A DNA stretch of 64,000 bases from Aquanectria penicillioides (taxonomy: Eukaryota; Ascomycota; Sordariomycetes; Hypocreales; Nectriaceae). The notes beneath the pieces are model-generated. The model was not told the origin of the DNA. It saw only the letters and a list, made by a program, of their open reading frames with translations, and ran no database searches. The stretch is taken from the NCBI GenBank assembly GCA_003415625.1, contig PYIU01000004.1:1984001-2048000 (forward strand), read 5' to 3'. Positions 36,688-49,471 of this stretch are shown piece after piece (position 1 is the stretch's first letter; each line of letters starts with the position of its first letter). Position numbers and translations under genes: made by a program.

Positions 36688-37771
36688 ATGAAGGTCCTCT
36701 CCACCAGCGCCTTGGCCCTGGGCGCCATCGGCCTGCCTGGAGTCGTCGCATGGGGCAGTACGTAGCAACCCGCCCGGCCGAGTTCGGAGCTCGGAGCGTT
36801 GTCTCTTGATGCGTTGGCTTGATGCTCCATTAAAAATTGCCGTGGATTGCTGACAATGTTGGTGCAGCTCTGGGCCACATCACCACCGCGTACCTCGCCG
36901 GCCACTTCGTCGCCAACACAACCGAGGCCTTCTTCCAGGAGCTCCTCGGCAGCTCAGAGCCTGACTACCTCGCCAGGGTTGCTCCATGGGCTGACTCGAT
37001 CCGATATACCGACTGGGGCCGCTATACGAAGGAGTTCCACTACATCGACGCCCACGACAACCCGCCCAACGATTGCAGCGTTGACTATAAGCGCGACTGC
37101 AAGGAGTCCGGCTGCGTTATCAGCGCCCTCGCAAACTACACCAAACAGGTTGTTAGCCATGATCTGCCTCAGTTCCAGCGCCAGCAGGCCGCCAAGTTCG
37201 TCATCCACTTCGTCGGTGACATGCACCAGCCTCTGCACAACGAGAACGTAGCTTTGGGCGGCAACCGCATATATGTCCACTTTGACGGCCATCGTTACAA
37301 CCTCCACCACGTCTGGGATAGCTCCATTCTTGAGAAGTGGCTCGGCGGCCTGCACGGCGACGTCTTCGTCATTGCCGACAACTGGTCCAACGACCTGGCC
37401 AACTATATCACCGAGGGCAAGTTTGCCGAGGAGAAGGAGTCGTGGTTGAAGGACCTGGACTTTGACGACACCATTAGCTCTGCTCTGGCTTGGTCACGAG
37501 AGACCAACGCGCTTGTGTGCCAGTATGGTAAGTTTGGCTCACAGAAGCCGTCGAAATTTCAGTGCCCCCGTTTGAAGCTGACAAAGACATGACAGTGCTC
37601 CCGGAGGGCGCCAAGGCCATTGCGAACAAGGAACTCGGAGGCGACTACTATCAGAAGGCCGGCCCTGCTCTTGAGAGACAGATTGCTCGCGCTGGTTACA
37701 GGATGGCTGCTTGGCTTGACCACATTGCCGAAGCGTATCACGCCGAGCAAGTCATCTCAGAGGAGCTGTAA
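36688..37771 (+). CDS. Secreted S1/P1 zinc nuclease
   Basis: Extracellular single-strand-specific nuclease and 3'-nucleotidase type enzyme, 301 aa in three exons (36688-36757, 36868-37527, 37596-37771). The signal peptide MKVLSTSALALGAIGLPGVV-A is cleaved before WG, leaving the N-terminal Trp that coordinates zinc in P1 nuclease. The first intron falls directly after this (WG-TLGHITTAYLA). Further zinc ligands are seen in WADSIRYTDWGRYTKEFHYI, in FVIHFVGDMHQPLHNEN (H-x3-D-x-H) and in YNLHHVWDSSILEKW (H-x3-D). Paired cysteines (NDCSVDYKRDCKESGC) fit disulfides of a secreted protein. Such enzymes scavenge phosphate and nucleosides. There is no truncation or missing ligand. Confidence 0.95.
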
Positions 37772-40191
37772 GAGACAAGAGAGAATGGAGGGATAAACCA
37801 GTGATAATTCATGTATCTGGAATATGAGACCAGCCACATCAATTTGGCGTGTATGATTTATGGAAATCAAACAAATTAGAACAGCACAGACACCGTTCAC
37901 AACGTCTCAGCCCTGGTGTCAGGGACAACAAAGCAAAGCCCCAAGATGTCATTGACAATGCATTACTTGACGAGAGGGAGGGTTGGGTGTTGGACGGACG
38001 CCCGCGTCGGTTGCCATCGCGTTGCGAGAGTTCATCGGGAGGCGGGTGAGAGATGGGATGAAAGCTGACATTGCCATCAGTAATTTCGGATCTCGACACA
38101 AGCCGTGTCATCTGAGCCTTTGTTTGTCGCAGCTCTTCACAGGCCCGAGTGCGATTCATTGTTCTGGCAGTGGTAAAAACGGGTTTCACTGGTCTCAAAA
38201 GGCACTTGGGCCTGGACAACAGGAACGGACCCTAGGATCGGCACCGTTTCAAAAATTGGGCATGTGTCATCCAGGTCACAGGTCGAGCCTCTTGGGGGGT
38301 TACATTGATGGTGGCCGAATTCCGAGGCATGACGGTCGAGTTTTACACCGACACTAGGATGCTACGCTTCGGTTACCAAGAGTAAATGCGCCGTCACAGC
38401 CGTGGGCAATTCTACTGCTTGAAGGGGACAGGGAGGGAAGAAAAAAGTTTTGCATCCCCTCCCCCTTCACTCTCTCCGCAGATGCAATTTAGATTAGGAA
38501 TCAAATGGTGTTCGGAATCTCAAAGATGCCGGGCCGTTGGGAAACCTAGGGTTTGGTGTTTTGTGTTGGTTTTCGCCCTGGTCGAGGGCGGATGAACTTG
38601 ACACTCGTTGCAACAGGTGATTATGACGGTGGTGGGCAATTTGGAATCACCAGGGCGACCGAATCGTGGGGGATCAATTCTCTAGAGACGCCAATGTCAA
38701 AGTTAAGCCTTCTCAGACATTCATCCGCCTTCTAGTCGATTCGGGCATGAATCGGATAGAGTCTGCCAGCGATGGCCGAGACGATGTGATGCAGACATGA
38801 GATGAGCGACATAGGCAAAGTGGAGCCCGCCATCAACCACGTTGCTAGCAAAAGCACCAGCAACGGCAACGGCAACGGTAACGGCGACAACCATCATCTG
38901 TGCTCAATTAAGCTCTTTCTTATTCAAGAAAGACGGGGCCATCTAAATTAATTAACAGCACGTATTGGTGAAAGCGCACGGAGAGGGGGGGGCAAGGGGC
39001 GGCCTTTCCAAAACCGTGGTGCAAGCTCAGCCTCTCGAGCAGCATCTCGACCCCAGAGGCGAAATCACGATCGGATGCAGCCGGCCGAGGCCCCAGCAGC
39101 GGAGCGGCAACAAAAGGTTAAACTGGCTGGAACCGACATCTCAGCGAGCGCCCTGGGCCATTTCCCTTTTCTGCCTCTTCTCACAGTCCTCAGACGCCGC
39201 GCTTACTGGCGTCGTCTCGGAGCCGAAACGCCGTGTGCCTAGGATCCCGACTAGGAGCTGGCTCGGCAGACGACATCATTGGCTGGCGCCGCCGGGTCGC
39301 GACAGGCCCGAGGGGAAGGGCAACTCGCTGTGACGTCTGGAGCCGCAAGTCTGCTGCCCTATGGGATTTTTGCTGTCCGCGGACGAGGGATAGCAAGGGA
39401 TCAGGGCGGCTTCTTTTTCTTGCGCCCGGCCCGCTTGTATCAACAGATTGCCATCTCGCCAAGGGCAGCCTGTTAGTGCCCACGACCGACAACGCTGGGC
39501 CGGCACATACAACACCCGTACATCGCACTAACACCATCTCCCACACACCCCTGATGCCCAGCCCAGCCTCCAGGTATCGCCTCTGTCTCGCATGCCACCT
39601 CTTCAGACGGCCCTAGCTTCCCCTCTCCCGTGACGCTCAACCGTGTGTGGTGTAGCTCGTCGAGTTTGATCGCTCTCTCCACCAGCCTCTCTCGCCAACG
39701 CGCAGATGCACCCTAGGCAACCCGTATCCGTGACCTCACACAGGAAACGCCCGTGTAGTCGAGGATGCCGCCTTGAATTCGGCCCCTGCCTCCGCCGAGA
39801 TGGAGTTCCGTCTGATGTGCGTATCCGAGACGTCGCTGCCAAGACTCATATAACGGCCTCGCTCGACCCTTGGTCTCCGCTCACCTCTCTGCTATTCCCT
39901 TATGTTTTAAGCCTTCCCAAACACCATTTATCCTCTCGACCGTTCTCTTCTCTCATTCCCAACGCTGGCGGTGTGTCTCTTTTGTACATTCGTTCTTTTC
40001 GTTGAGACTCAAGTTGACCCTGTGTCTTTAAACGTTCCTTTCTATTAATCATCCTTAACTTTCAATCTGGTCTGGAACCAACAAAAGTTTTTTTTTCCTT
40101 TTATATTACCAAGGCATTTTCCAAAAAGGAATCTCCTTTTTCACTCGAACCCTTCCTTATCTTGACTACGTCGAGTCTATCTACAGTCAAC
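37772..40191. other. Intergenic region with CT-rich promoter of the secreted Asn/Gly-rich protein
   Basis: No supported gene. A hexamer-like CAACGG run lies near 38863-38885. The last 350 bp before 40192 are strongly pyrimidine-rich with short A and T runs, typical of an efficient fungal promoter/leader, and agree with a highly expressed secreted protein (inference). Confidence 0.45.
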
Positions 40192-41417
40192 ATGCAGGTC
40201 AAAGGACTTCTCTTCGCCATTGTTGGCTTGGCGGCTCTATCAGATGCCGCTACTCTCAGCAAGAGGACTCCCTTCGCTCGTGCCCTCAGCCGACGACAAT
40301 TCGGAAACGGATTCAACAACGGTGGCTTCAATCGGGGAGGAAATAACGGCAATCAAAATAACAACAACCAAAACCAAGGAAATCAGGGAAACAACCAGGC
40401 AGACCAGGGAAATAACGGCCAGGACCAAAATGCTGGCAATGGTGGGACGGCCACGTTGGACGCGAATGCCATTCAGACTGGTTCCCAGCAGGATGGCAAT
40501 CAGCAACCAGCAGACGGCCAGTCAGCTTCCGCAACGTAAGTATTCTGCCCGCAGCTACGAGGCAAGCAACTAAATCGCAACTAGGGACGATACCAACTTC
40601 ATCAACTTTTGCGCCGGCCAGACCCTCACGAACGGCGAACAGGTCCAGGGAGGATCATGTAACGGTATCCGTAAGTGTCTCCCAGCCCAGCCCCTCAATA
40701 TCCGTACTAACCAAGGCAGCCATGGGCAAAATCCCCAGCACCAACAACATGGTCTCATCGGTGTTCGTCAGCCCACAGAACGGTGACGATGTCCAGGCGA
40801 ACCAAAACTTCGATATCCAGATTCAGATGCAAGGACTGGCTGCTGGCTCTTTCACCAATGCGCAAACCACATACTATTCTGCCCCTCAAGATCTGAACGG
40901 TCAGGGCCAGATCATTGGTCACACGCATATCACTGTCCAAGACACTGGCAACTCCCTCAACCCAACCACGCCCCTCGACCCCACCCAGTTCGCCTTCTTC
41001 AAGGGTATCAACGATGCTGGCAATGGAAATGGTCTCCTTTCCGCCACCGTTGACGGAGGTTTGCCAGCTGGCAACTACCGTATCTGCTCCATGTCGTCAG
41101 CGTCGAACCATCAGCCCGTGCTCATGCCTGTCGCTCAACGAGGAGCTCAGGACGACTGCATTAGAGTAACAGTCGGCGGCAACGGAGGCAACAATAACGC
41201 GAATAACGGAAACAACAACGCGAACAACGGAAACAACAACGCGAATAACGGAAACAACAACGCAAACAATGGAAACGGCCAAAACACTGGCGGCAACAAT
41301 GGCCAAGCTAACAGTCAGTTCTCGCAATCCCAGAGCCAGCAAAAGATTGCTAATTTCCGAAACCAGACGGTGGCCAGGGCCGTGGACGGGGCCGTGGTCG
41401 CGGCCGGTCTTAGATAA
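40192..41417 (+). CDS. Secreted Asn/Gln/Gly-rich fungal protein with conserved extracellular domain
   Basis: 375 aa in three exons (40192-40535, 40585-40670, 40720-41417). Signal peptide MQVKGLLFAIVGLAALSDA, then two dibasic sites (LSKR, LSRRQF) that suggest Kex2-type processing. A low-complexity NG/NQ-rich spacer (residues about 40-105) leads into a conserved domain I know from many ascomycete secreted proteins: DDTNFINFCAGQTLTNGEQV, GSCNGIPMGKIPSTNNMVSS, IIGHTHITVQDTG, LPAGNYRICSMSSASNHQPV and LMPVAQRGAQDDC. Four cysteines are placed to form disulfides. The C-terminal tail is four copies of NNNANNG followed by a Gln/Ser-rich end. Relatives are sometimes annotated, wrongly, as ribosomal protein S17. 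A cell-surface or matrix role is inference. The ATG at 40192 was chosen because the signal peptide begins there. Confidence 0.85.
41190..41273 (+). repeat. In-frame 21-bp tandem repeat encoding NNNANNG x4
   Basis: Four consecutive 21-bp units inside the third exon of the secreted protein, differing only at silent positions. In-frame repeats of this kind often vary in copy number between strains. Confidence 0.9.
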
Positions 41418-44400
41418 CGCGATTCGGATTACACGTAGATTACTGTTCTAGTCGACCTGACCGCCCCGGAGGCTTCAACGACCGGCAATAGTAGTCAATG
41501 GTGGTTCGGGATACGATGGGGTTTTGGTTTTATTTTCCTTTTTTTAGTTTGTGTTCAGCACTGCAGAAGCGAAGCGGAGGGCCCCGGGTTTGGTGCTGAT
41601 CACTTGTAGTAATTGTTCGTGTGGAGATGGCCCTGAAGAAGAGGCTGGGTTGGTCGATAGCCTCATCATCTCTCCGTGTTGGTCTGGAATACATATCAGG
41701 TAGAATAGCTCTCTCCCTGACATTTCGCAACACACAAGTCTGTATAGAAATTCATTAACCGTGTTAATTTTCGTTTGAACCCCAATTTGTCCTGGTCAGC
41801 TCTGACCGAAAGTGAGGCACTGTGAACAGGGTGTGGATACCAGCTCCGGTCTTGGCTTCTCTACGAGTTTCGGGTCATGGCGATCATACTCATTCGCCCA
41901 ATCCTTGTGACCGCTCCGGTTCCGAGCCCCGTGAGCTCTGATGAAACCGGCCAAGGTCGATCCGACTGTACCGATGCACTAGCTGCACAGCCGTGTTAAT
42001 GCCTCGAACCTGAATTGCACCGGGTATCTCTGTGTCCAAGGTCGCAATCCGTCCAACATCCGTAACCCAGATGGCATATTATTAGACTTGATGCCAGATA
42101 CGGCACACAATCACTTTTAATCCCTATCTTTTGATATCGAGAGTTTCGGATGATCCAGCGAGTTTAGATAGGAGAGAATGCTAAAATCAGATGGGCATGT
42201 CCTCACTCCTGTATAACTCGCCCATCCAGATTCAAAAGTGAAAAAAAAAATGAGTGTGCGTTCATGGTGTCAAAAAGTGCCAATAAGCTACATACCTAAA
42301 ATATTTAGGAATAGTTGATTCTAGATCGTAAAATACACAGATAGTAGTGGAAGGAATCTGGGGCTCACCAAGAGTGCAACGAAAGGGCAATATTTACGAG
42401 AAAGTCATGCAGAACTTTTCGCTTTTTGATCCCAAAGACCGGAACAATCTGGCATGTTGTTGTCAAGGTTGGTAGGCGTAGAGTCATCCTACTTACTCTC
42501 TCTTTGGTATTCAGAATACCCAGCGTTTCATCAATTGCCAGATCTTACCCAAAAGTTAAAGTAGTATAACCCAAAGTGCTACTTGTCACGGCAAAGAGGT
42601 CCCTCCAGTTTTTCCCAAGGTGCGCAGGTTGAACAAAGCCAGTTACCCTATACATCACCGACTCGTTGTCATCTACACTTGTCTAGGGTAGGTCAGTTCG
42701 TGACGATTCGGTTGCGTAAGGATTCCAGTTATCTGGATACATGGAACACAAAGGGATATCTTCCTGAAAACACAATGCAATCATAGTAATGAAAACAAAG
42801 CCCCATGTGATAGAAATAGACTATAGAGAATATGAACAACCCTTAGAAATGACTGTATGCGTAACCAACCTTCAGATTCCAGGGTGATAGGTAGACTTAA
42901 TCAAGGAAGTTCTGTGATGATAACTTCAGACTGCGGCCTTACAGATCCTTAAATAAACAATGAAGGGACTGGCCACCTCTAATAAGTGTGTTGTTCGGAC
43001 TACTTTGCCTCTTTATTGAAGCGAGGTGTTGTAATCTGCCTCTTTCACTCCTCACAGGACTTCTTAGGCTCCGATTACATTGAAGGCTTATCCCAGACTC
43101 GGTCTTCCGAAGCGTCATGAAAGCCAAACTCACCCGTATAATGGCTTTCTTCAACATTGACCTGGAAGTAACTCATGAATTGCTCCGATGGTAGACTCCC
43201 ATGATTGAGCCCCTTAAATTTGCGAATCTTCACCGGAAAACGTTTTCCACTCCTCGATGTAATTCAGATGTGGTACGTGGATTTGATGATAACCAAATTC
43301 CTGTTCCGAGGCTGACGCTGACCGAAACAACCTGAATCACATAAGCAATGTGTCCTTCCCAGCCTATAATCGGTAAGGGACAGACTAAGTAATTTCCGAA
43401 GCATTCCCAGATGCAAACTAAGAGGCGAGCACGATTGTAATCAAAATCAAGCCCGAAATTGCCATGTGCAGGAGGCCCAAAGCTTGGCATCCTTGCTGGT
43501 TGAGGAGGAGTATGGTTCGCGTGGAGGCATGTCATCTGAGCCCAACCCCAGCATCAGCCAAACGGTAGACTATCGAATTTCCCATGCTATCTCGAGTCAG
43601 ACAGGGCCTCGTACTGACCGATCCGATATGTTGGCCAAAGATGAGAGAAACCAGGTAATTCGTATTCGACCCTGTGCCAATGTCACCTCGATACAGGTAT
43701 TTTTCGGCATTAGTTTGTGTGGTCTGAACTGATAAATTCCCCGGTTGTGATGGCGTTCAATGCTCTAGACTCACGGAGCACCTAGCGGTATTCCTATTCC
43801 ATGAGGTGGTGTCATGATTCCTTGTCCAGGCTTTGTTGAGGTCAGCGAATGCAATCAACAACTAACAACAGCAAGCATAACTCGTAGGCACTTCGGAGAT
43901 TATTCACTCGCCCACCCCCCTTTGCGTGTAGGTGTAGATATGTCCTAGAGGATATTTTGGAATGACGGCTCTGTTGTAAGACAAGCTAACAAAGAAGGAT
44001 TCTGCAAGGTGACGACGGCGTCTATTTCTCGCAACGTTGGATGCGACATCAATTCGCACACGCACGCGAGCCTCCGGAATCTCGCCAGAAACCGAATCAC
44101 TGACGGTTTAGCGCCGGTTCACGGAGACTGCTTTTGGATCGTTGGCCTGACTTGGAAGGGCGTGTCGTGGCGTCTCTCACCCCCCCTTGACGCCTCGTTC
44201 CCGAGCCACGGCCAGGGGTTGCTGCGTCCCTTGGCCATTGCCGAGTGTTGGTTGCATTTGTCCATCTCCGGCAGTGTTGACCACGCTACAATAAGGGTGC
44301 ACTCGAGTCATGGTGGCTTGGAATCGTTGTCGTCTACGAGAGTGTAAAAGTCATGTTCGACATGGTCGGCTTCGTTTCCTGGGACTGGGCTCGTTTGACA

Positions 44401-47400
44401 GCATGAACCTTTGCCAGGGGGGACAAGTTTCGCTACCGACATGGGCTTCCCTTCCCGTTGGCAGCACCGAGAATAGGTCGGGAAAGCTGTTGCATTCCGC
44501 ACCCCAGATGTAACCTGAGCGACGGAGCAGGGCGATGATGCCGCGGGCGACGATGGAGAATGGGGCGAGCGTGTTTGAAAAACTACGGTGATGAGGGGAA
44601 ATGGACGGCAAGATGGTTCGAAGACCGACTCACTTCGTGGGGTAACGAAACACACTTGCTCTCAGCTCCAGCACGAACAAGGAACGAGTATCAGAGGAGG
44701 CGCTGGGGCGACTTGACGCTATCTACGTACAGCCTAGCTCGCTTTCGGGACCGAATGGCATAGGGCAAGGTTCTTCTTGGCTAAGTCATCTCGCGATCAT
44801 ATCCGTCTTGGCCATCTGCGAGAGGGCTTTTTCTGTCTCGCCTGAAGAGCCACCGTCCACGGTGGGTGTCGGGGTCCAAAAATCAATGATTGCTAGGACA
44901 TGGATTCCGAAGCCAGGACCAAGCAGCTGCTGACTTTTTTTGCCCTGCTGGGGACGGGACGAGATGATGCTGGTTCAATGAGGAGGCGGTCTACTTGTAG
45001 ATACGTAGTAGCTGCTCGGAGACAGTTGCCTCTGAAGGCCGACGAGAAGTCGATGGCTGACAACTTGCATTTGCAATTGCACACGCAACTGCGCCGCCAC
45101 CTAAGAGAATGTCAGTTTTCATGACAGAGCCCAGAGGCTTGGGTCGATATAGGGGAACTATTTGAGGCAGGATGCAAAAATGCGCGTTACATTAAGCTGG
45201 ACTTCGCCTACAGGATGCATAAGATCCACACAAGCACTTCACGAGGAAGAGCCTAGCATCTCCATGCCAGATAGATAAATGGATTGGCCTACGATTCGCC
45301 TCGGGCGATCAACCATGGACACAGGAAGGATTGCGCGCCTTGCATCCATGACGGTGGCATGCCCTGGATCGAATACCACTCCATCAACCTTGCTGAACAT
45401 GTGGCCAGCCCTGGGCCACGCGGGCGTTCACGATGCACTCATGTACAGTAAACAGAGCAGCCGGTGACATGACAGACGCATCGGATCATGCAGCCAGAGT
45501 GTAGAAGGTCGGAAAAAGAGGCTGAGGGATGCCTGTCGGCGTGGCTCACAGGACTAGACTGTTACAGAGGTGCGACGGAGAAAAGCGATCCTGGCCATGA
45601 CAGTCAAGTAACTAGGATGGTTGGCGATGTGGGCAGTTTTTTTAACCCTCTCTCTCTCTCTCTCTCCCCTCTCTTCTTCACTGAGTTTTCACATCCTTGT
45701 ACATGCCATGTTTGGACAAACAGCAGCCGAGAAGGTTTTCAGGGATTCAATGGAAAAGAGCCCGCAATTGGGGGTCCCCCCCTTGGGTGCGTCCGAGAGT
45801 GGCGTACTCGGGCCGCGGCGGTGCCGTTTGATAACGCCGGCAAAGCAAGAGGACGAAGTTGAAACGGCTGTTGGCTCTGTTCAACGGGTACCGGACAATT
45901 CTTTGCAACGTTGTGTGGATGGGTCATGCCTGCGATGTTGCTGCTGAGCTGGCTGCTGGTATATATAGAAAAAAAAACGTGTCCACGTGTTACAGATGTC
46001 CCAACGCAAGAGGATGATCTGCGATGCACAGCCAGCGCGGCAGCCACAGAGCGAAGATCAGCGTTCCCTCGCGTTAAACTGGCCCCCGGTGAAGATTTTC
46101 GATCGGATCGTTCAAGATAGAAAGGGAGAGTTGACCAAGTCGGTGCTGAGATGAGATGCTTGGTGGACCAAGATGAGCCAATGCACAACTGGAGGGATTG
46201 TGCTGCGATGGCGGCCGCAAACGCCAGGGTTGACCTCGCCCCGAAGGTAACATAGAGCAGTTTGTCCTCGCTGCAGCAAGGGCAGGTTGTCGAGTGGACA
46301 CTGCAGAGGGCCGAGCAGTCATCGAGGGCCTAGAAGCCGTCGTCGTTCAGGGAACGTTGGGCGAAGCCCAGGGAAACCTTGGGCAACCCTGGGCGACTCT
46401 GGGAAACCCTCGCCACCCCAGGGCCCCCCCGGATCGCCACATGGGTTAAGGGTTCTGGCAAATGGCCACAAAGAAAAGAGGAAGAGCGTGACGAGGATCC
46501 CAGTTCAGAAGATTGCAGCCCACTAAACACCGGCCAGGGGGGGGTTTCACGGCGAGCTAAGTTCTGTGCTATGTAGGATGGCGTGAGGGATCTTGGTGAG
46601 CTGGTAGACATGTCACATAAATACTATGGCACACTGTGGACCTGGTGGGCTTCGTCTCTCCAGGGGTTGCAAAAGAGTGGGCGGATCTACAGCTATTTCT
46701 CTTCCCCGACTTCCTTTGATGGAGGCGGGATTGTCAAGTTATTGTGGGGAGTGGGACTATGGGTACTGGAAGAGAGGGAGCGAGGGGAGGGAGATCTGCC
46801 CGTCATCGTGAGATCCTCCCTCCCCCCGTTTCGACAAACGTGGGTCTCCGGGTTGTGTCTCGCGGGGCATCCGGCTTATTAGCTTGCTTAGCTCGATGGG
46901 GAGGGTTTTCGTCCGTGTGGTTGTGGGCGTGAGCGACTCCATGAGGTTCAGAAGTCGAAATGGGAGGAAACACGCGCGCAAAACGTGACGAGCATGGAGG
47001 GGAAAAACATGAACCAGGCTTCTGCTTCTCGTCGAAGCCGTCGCCAAGCTGCATTCCCGTGTCTGAAACCGGGCAACGCGGAACCATGTGCCGGGGATGG
47101 ACCTTGGTCTTCAACCAACAGCCACTTCCAACAAGGTCGCATTATACGCGCAACCGAATTTTCTCTTTACGTACTATGTACTCCTTATCCGTACGCAGTT
47201 GCCCAAAGCCAGACGGCACTACTTCTTTCGCTAAGGAGGATAAAAGTGTGCTAAAAGCTGGGTACCGGCAGGGATGCGATCCCATTTTGAACGGGGGATT
47301 GCAGCCGGGGGAGGATCAGAGGCCAGCCATCCATATCCATGCTAGGCCAGCGAACCGGGTATCGTCATCCATGGCTGCCGAGAGCGAATCCCTTACATCA

Positions 47401-47754
47401 TGCCAGACCCGGTTAACCAGTGAACGAAGACGAAAATGGGAGAGAGAGATGGAAGAGGGAGGGATGGAGAAAGAAAGAAAGAAAGAAAGCGAGACCGAAA
47501 AGTGTCCTGTAAATGGGATCCCCCGGGGAAGACGGGAGACGAGGGGAGGGGGAGGGGGAGGACTATCTGGCAACTTTCAACTCTTGAGTTAGGTATTAGT
47601 GCTGAGCTGGCGGCCGTCAACCGAGCGAGTGGGAGATGTCGCAATCTTGCCATCATGGGGTAAATTTGGGCCCCCTTTGGAAGGGCTGGAATCGACGCCG
47701 GCCCAACGAAGCCCGGGATGGCCATATTCTCAGAAGTCCCAGACGTGACCAAAG

Positions 47755-47784
<30 letters not shown>
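47755..47784 (+). repeat. Poly-A tract of 30
   Basis: Uninterrupted run of 30 A preceded by AAAG. Could be the end of a retroposed sequence or simple slippage; no target-site duplication or coding remnant was recognised next to it. Confidence 0.9.
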
Positions 47785-47788
<4 letters not shown>

Positions 47789-49260
47789 TATCAATCATCG
47801 ACTCGATGGACGCTGTCCCCCGGTTGACATTTACGAGATGGGCTTGGCCGACGCAAAAAATCGCCGTCCAGTAGCAGCTGCTGTAGCGTAAGGCGGGCTT
47901 TTGTTGGTCAGAACCACCGACGTCCATGTCGTCCTTGTCATTGTCCCTGTCGACCCTGTCGACCCTGTCGCCCATGTCGTCCTTGTGTGTGTATCCGTAG
48001 GAGGCATCACAGCGATCCCTTCCCTTCTGTCACATCGGCTCTGCCTGGCCCTTGACGCCGCGGCCACTTTAGCTGCATCCTGTGTTCCAATGGGACCTAG
48101 CACGTCGGACATTTTGCGTCTCACGGGTCATATATCTGTGAAGGGATGGCGGCAGCCGAGTCATGTTCCCTTTAGTCGGCCATAGTTCGGGGCAAAGACC
48201 GACTCGAGGAAGAAGATGAGTCGACGTTTCCATCGATCGATCCATGTCACCCAGTCGCCTCTGGTGTTGACGTGGACGGACTCCATCTTGCTCTCCCCTC
48301 CCAGTGTTTGCTTGTGCTGGAGGTGGGATGGCCATCCATGATGATCCCCCTCGCGAGGCGCGCGCGTGGAACCGGCGAGGCTCGAGGGCGCCAGCCACAG
48401 CAGCTTTCTGACAGACGCGTAAAGAGAGAACTGATGGAGTCAATTGCGAGACACGCATGAGAGACACGCATGAGAGACACGGGAAGAATGGACCTCAGAG
48501 CTTTCACAGAGTTCGAAGCCTTCAGAGCCTGGGCCTGGACCTCGTGGTTTGCTTATGGCCGTGGAATGTGCATCGCCATCGTCGTCGTAGTTGTCGTTGC
48601 AGTCCACCCCAACCCATGTCGATCTATCATGATGCGTTTCTGGTGGCCTCGGCCCTGTGCCCGCGAACCTAGCTGCGAGAAACGTACCGTGTTACCTGCC
48701 TTTCTCCCTGCCCATGGACCATGCTGTATGTACTCCCAGCTTACGGAGTACGGACTACAGGTAACATGTTTACTTCGTCCAGCACGTACCGCGCCAGCCA
48801 GCCTGATGATGGACGTCTTCTTGCATCCAATGTCTGGGACTTGATCCCGTTGTACTCTACCTCCAATACCGGTACATTGCATTGCATTGCACCTCATGTG
48901 CATGTAGTTTTTTTTCCCTTCCTTTTTTTCCTTTCTTCCTTTTTTCCCTTTCTTCTTTCCCTTACCGTTGTAATCGTTTGTGGTGTTGTCATCATCGTCG
49001 TCGTCGTCGTCCTCCCGTGGGGCACTCCGCTGCCGCCTCTCACCAGCGGCGGCTCCACCACGAACGGACCCTGTGTCCACCTCCGCAGGCTCCCCTTTTC
49101 CCTCCATCGAAAGGCCCCGGATTTCAGCGGATTTCTGGGGAATTTCGTTCGAAGCGATGCGCGCCAGGCCCCGGGCCTTAGGGGCCTTGTCCGGCGTTAG
49201 CTTGGGCTGGGCGGCCCCACGGCCAGCGCGACGTGGATGGGGCGCCGCCGCCGCCATCCC

Positions 49261-49325
49261 AGACACTAGACACTAGACACAAGACACTGGACACTGGACA
49301 CTGGACACTGGACACTGGACATTGG
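49261..49325 (+). repeat. GACACTG/GACACTA heptamer minisatellite
   Basis: About nine near-identical 7-bp units, grading from the GACACTA form on the left to GACACTG on the right, ending in GACATTG. Non-coding. Confidence 0.9.
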
Positions 49326-49445
49326 ACATCAGAGGCCCGAAACCTGACGCCCATGAATGGATGCAGGCGTGGGGCGTTCCCTGGGGCATGCCGCTATCTG
49401 GCTAGGAGCAAGGGACGAGGTCTATGGCATAGAAGTAAACCACCG

Positions 49446-49471
49446 TTAGGGATAGGGATAGGGATAGGGAT
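49446..49471 (+). repeat. Telomere-like hexamer array TTAGGG(ATAGGG)n
   Basis: One TTAGGG followed by three ATAGGG units and a partial unit. TTAGGG is the usual filamentous-fungal telomere repeat; the variant units make this a short interstitial look-alike, not a chromosome end. Confidence 0.8.

Noticed and set aside
44308..44655. 115-codon minus-strand open frame
   Set aside because: Ser/Pro-rich, no domain, no conserved-looking splice sites.
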